Below, in pieces: positions 41,797 to 42,783 of a stretch of 42,783 bases of DNA. Position 1 is the stretch's first letter. The number at the start of each line of letters is the position of its first letter. Origin of the DNA: Castellaniella sp. GTDB lineage: Bacteria > Pseudomonadota > Gammaproteobacteria > Burkholderiales > Burkholderiaceae_B. The notes under the pieces were generated by a model. The model searched no databases, was not told where the DNA came from, and was given only the letters and a program-made list of their open reading frames with translations. A program made the translations under genes and the position numbers. The stretch covers positions 1 through 42,783 of the forward strand of contig NZ_SCQN01000043.1 of the NCBI RefSeq assembly GCF_004321985.1. The letters run 5' to 3'.

Positions 41797-42783
41797 TTAC
41801 GGTGATTCGCGCAAAGTAGCACAGTCATAACGGTAAAAAGCGGAAATTTTCACGAGCTTTTTTTTTATCGCGTTTCCAGTCTTTTTGGATTCCATAACTT
41901 CCTGATAGGTCGGGGCTGTCCAGGTCCGATTTGGCAATTCTGGCACGGGGTGATTGAGAACAATTGTGTCCAGATCGGGGAGGGACTGGCAGACAGCCTC
42001 AACTTCAACTTTGGAATTAGTGCCGCTGAATATCGAGGTACACGATTCATCGGAAAAGCCGACAGTATGCAACAATTGCAGGGCAGATTTCCGTCTCGAC
42101 CATTCCGCGGCAACTGCTTGGAAAAATACGGATTCCGCAGCCTGCATGCAGCTGAAGTAGCTTGGCTTCCTCTCCTTGAACCACAAGAGTTCTGTGCCGT
42201 TTTCGCCTTCCCAGAAAGTAGTTCCAGCGTTAGCTAGAAATTGGTTCAGAGTGATGTCTTGACTTGACCCGTAGACGTATCGATTCCAAGAGGACCGCTG
42301 ATCGGCCACCAGCATACTGGACGCAAGTATACCGACGGAAACGACGATTATCAGCTTGTTTTGTGGGTGCCGGACATACCAGATCAGGCCAAAGGCCGCT
42401 GCCGTTAGGAGAGCCAGATCGAGTACGTGTCGGACGATGTAGCGATCTAAGGTGAGTTGTAGGTAGAGAGAATAGACGGCCAAGGCGAGCACGAAAGCCA
42501 TTGGAATTAGAATCGCGGATGCAGCCAGGAGCCTGATTCGATTGTTGCGAAAATTTCTGTGCAGGTACCAGAGCAGGCAAAGGAGGACGACAAACGGGGC
42601 TGTCATATCAAGTGAAAGCAGCAGGCCCGGCAAAAGACTGAATACAACTGCAATGGCGAGTGGCATGCGCCTTGCCTTATCGACACGTATAAGCAATAGA
42701 AGGATGGCGGCATTAGATGCTAAATTGGTGACCCACAGTACTCGCCAGAGCTGAAGATTCGTGATCAACACGTTGTGAATGAT
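41797..42783 (-). CDS. Large polytopic membrane protein, second paralogue (5' end off window)
   Basis: The last 328 residues of a close paralogue of the gene at 39697-41598, in the same direction, starting beyond the window edge (frame open to 42783, first residues IIHNVLITNLQLWRVLW matching VAHNVLIMNLQLWRALW in the first copy). The C-terminal domain is conserved between the two: RYVYGSSQDITLNQFLANAGTTFWEGENG, KPSYFSCMQAAES and a final FYRYDCATLRESP. Sequence between conserved blocks diverges freely. It is more AT-rich than its neighbours, with 198 bases of AT-rich DNA between the two genes. Function unknown. Confidence 0.8.
   Translation of the reverse strand: MIHNVLITNLQLWRVLWVTNLASNAAILLLLIRVDKARRMPLAIAVVFSLLPGLLLSLDMTAPFVVLLCLLWYLHRNFRNNRIRLLAASAILIPMAFVLALAVYSLYLQLTLDRYIVRHVLDLALLTAAAFGLIWYVRHPQNKLIIVVSVGILASSMLVADQRSSWNRYVYGSSQDITLNQFLANAGTTFWEGENGTELLWFKERKPSYFSCMQAAESVFFQAVAAEWSRRKSALQLLHTVGFSDESCTSIFSGTNSKVEVEAVCQSLPDLDTIVLNHPVPELPNRTWTAPTYQEVMESKKTGNAIKKKLVKISAFYRYDCATLRESP

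Overview
The window looks like a chromosomal segment of a high-GC betaproteobacterium, probably Burkholderiales and most likely Alcaligenaceae. The grounds are codon usage, a sufCDSU-sufT cluster, a cytoplasmic-looking S10 peptidase and a complete Tad pilus locus. I cannot name the species from the sequence alone.

Positions 1-5777 hold the 3' part of a SUF iron-sulfur cluster operon (sufC partial, sufD, sufS, sufU, sufT; the first four overlap start-to-stop), followed by an S10 family serine peptidase. A tRNA-Pro(GGG) gene at 5840-5916 is the attachment site of a genomic island of about 10.3 kb. A 59-bp direct repeat of the tRNA 3' end (5870-5928 and 16127-16185, one mismatch) marks attL and attR. 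Paired direct repeats just inside each end look like integrase arm sites.

The island encodes a leftward int-alpA-rep set (tyrosine integrase, AlpA-like regulator, HUH rolling-circle Rep), a lipoprotein with Sel1-like repeats and a small membrane protein, a small conserved-looking acidic-tailed protein, and a serine recombinase. A gene for a winged-helix/PD-(D/E)XK-like protein is broken by an intact IS66 element with perfect 8-bp target duplications. Between the small protein gene and the broken gene lies about 580 nt of non-coding DNA that folds into at least ten nested or tandem stems. The G-T wobbles in the long stems mostly favour the plus strand. This candidate large structured RNA (or single-strand origin) is the most interesting signal here.

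Right of the island is a defence/addiction-rich strip: hicAB flanked by a 28-bp repeat of half of the tRNA terminator, yceI, a solitary higA behind a higB relic, a cupin gene divergent from a LysR regulator, an intact RelE/HigB-type toxin-antitoxin pair, and an MFS transporter divergent from a TetR regulator.

Positions 22699-36182 are one leftward Tad (tight adherence/Flp pilus) locus: three tandem flp pilin copies, tadV, rcpC, rcpA, rcpB, tadZ, tadA, tadB, tadC, tadD, tadE, tadF and tadG. All expected parts are present: pilins, prepilin peptidase, secretin, ATPase, inner-membrane platform and minor pilins. To its right, a rightward three-gene operon (GT87-like glycosyltransferase, NAD/FAD oxidoreductase, GtrA flippase-like protein) suggests surface glycan modification. 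It converges on two tandem, leftward, AT-richer paralogues of an unrecognised large membrane protein; the second runs off the window.
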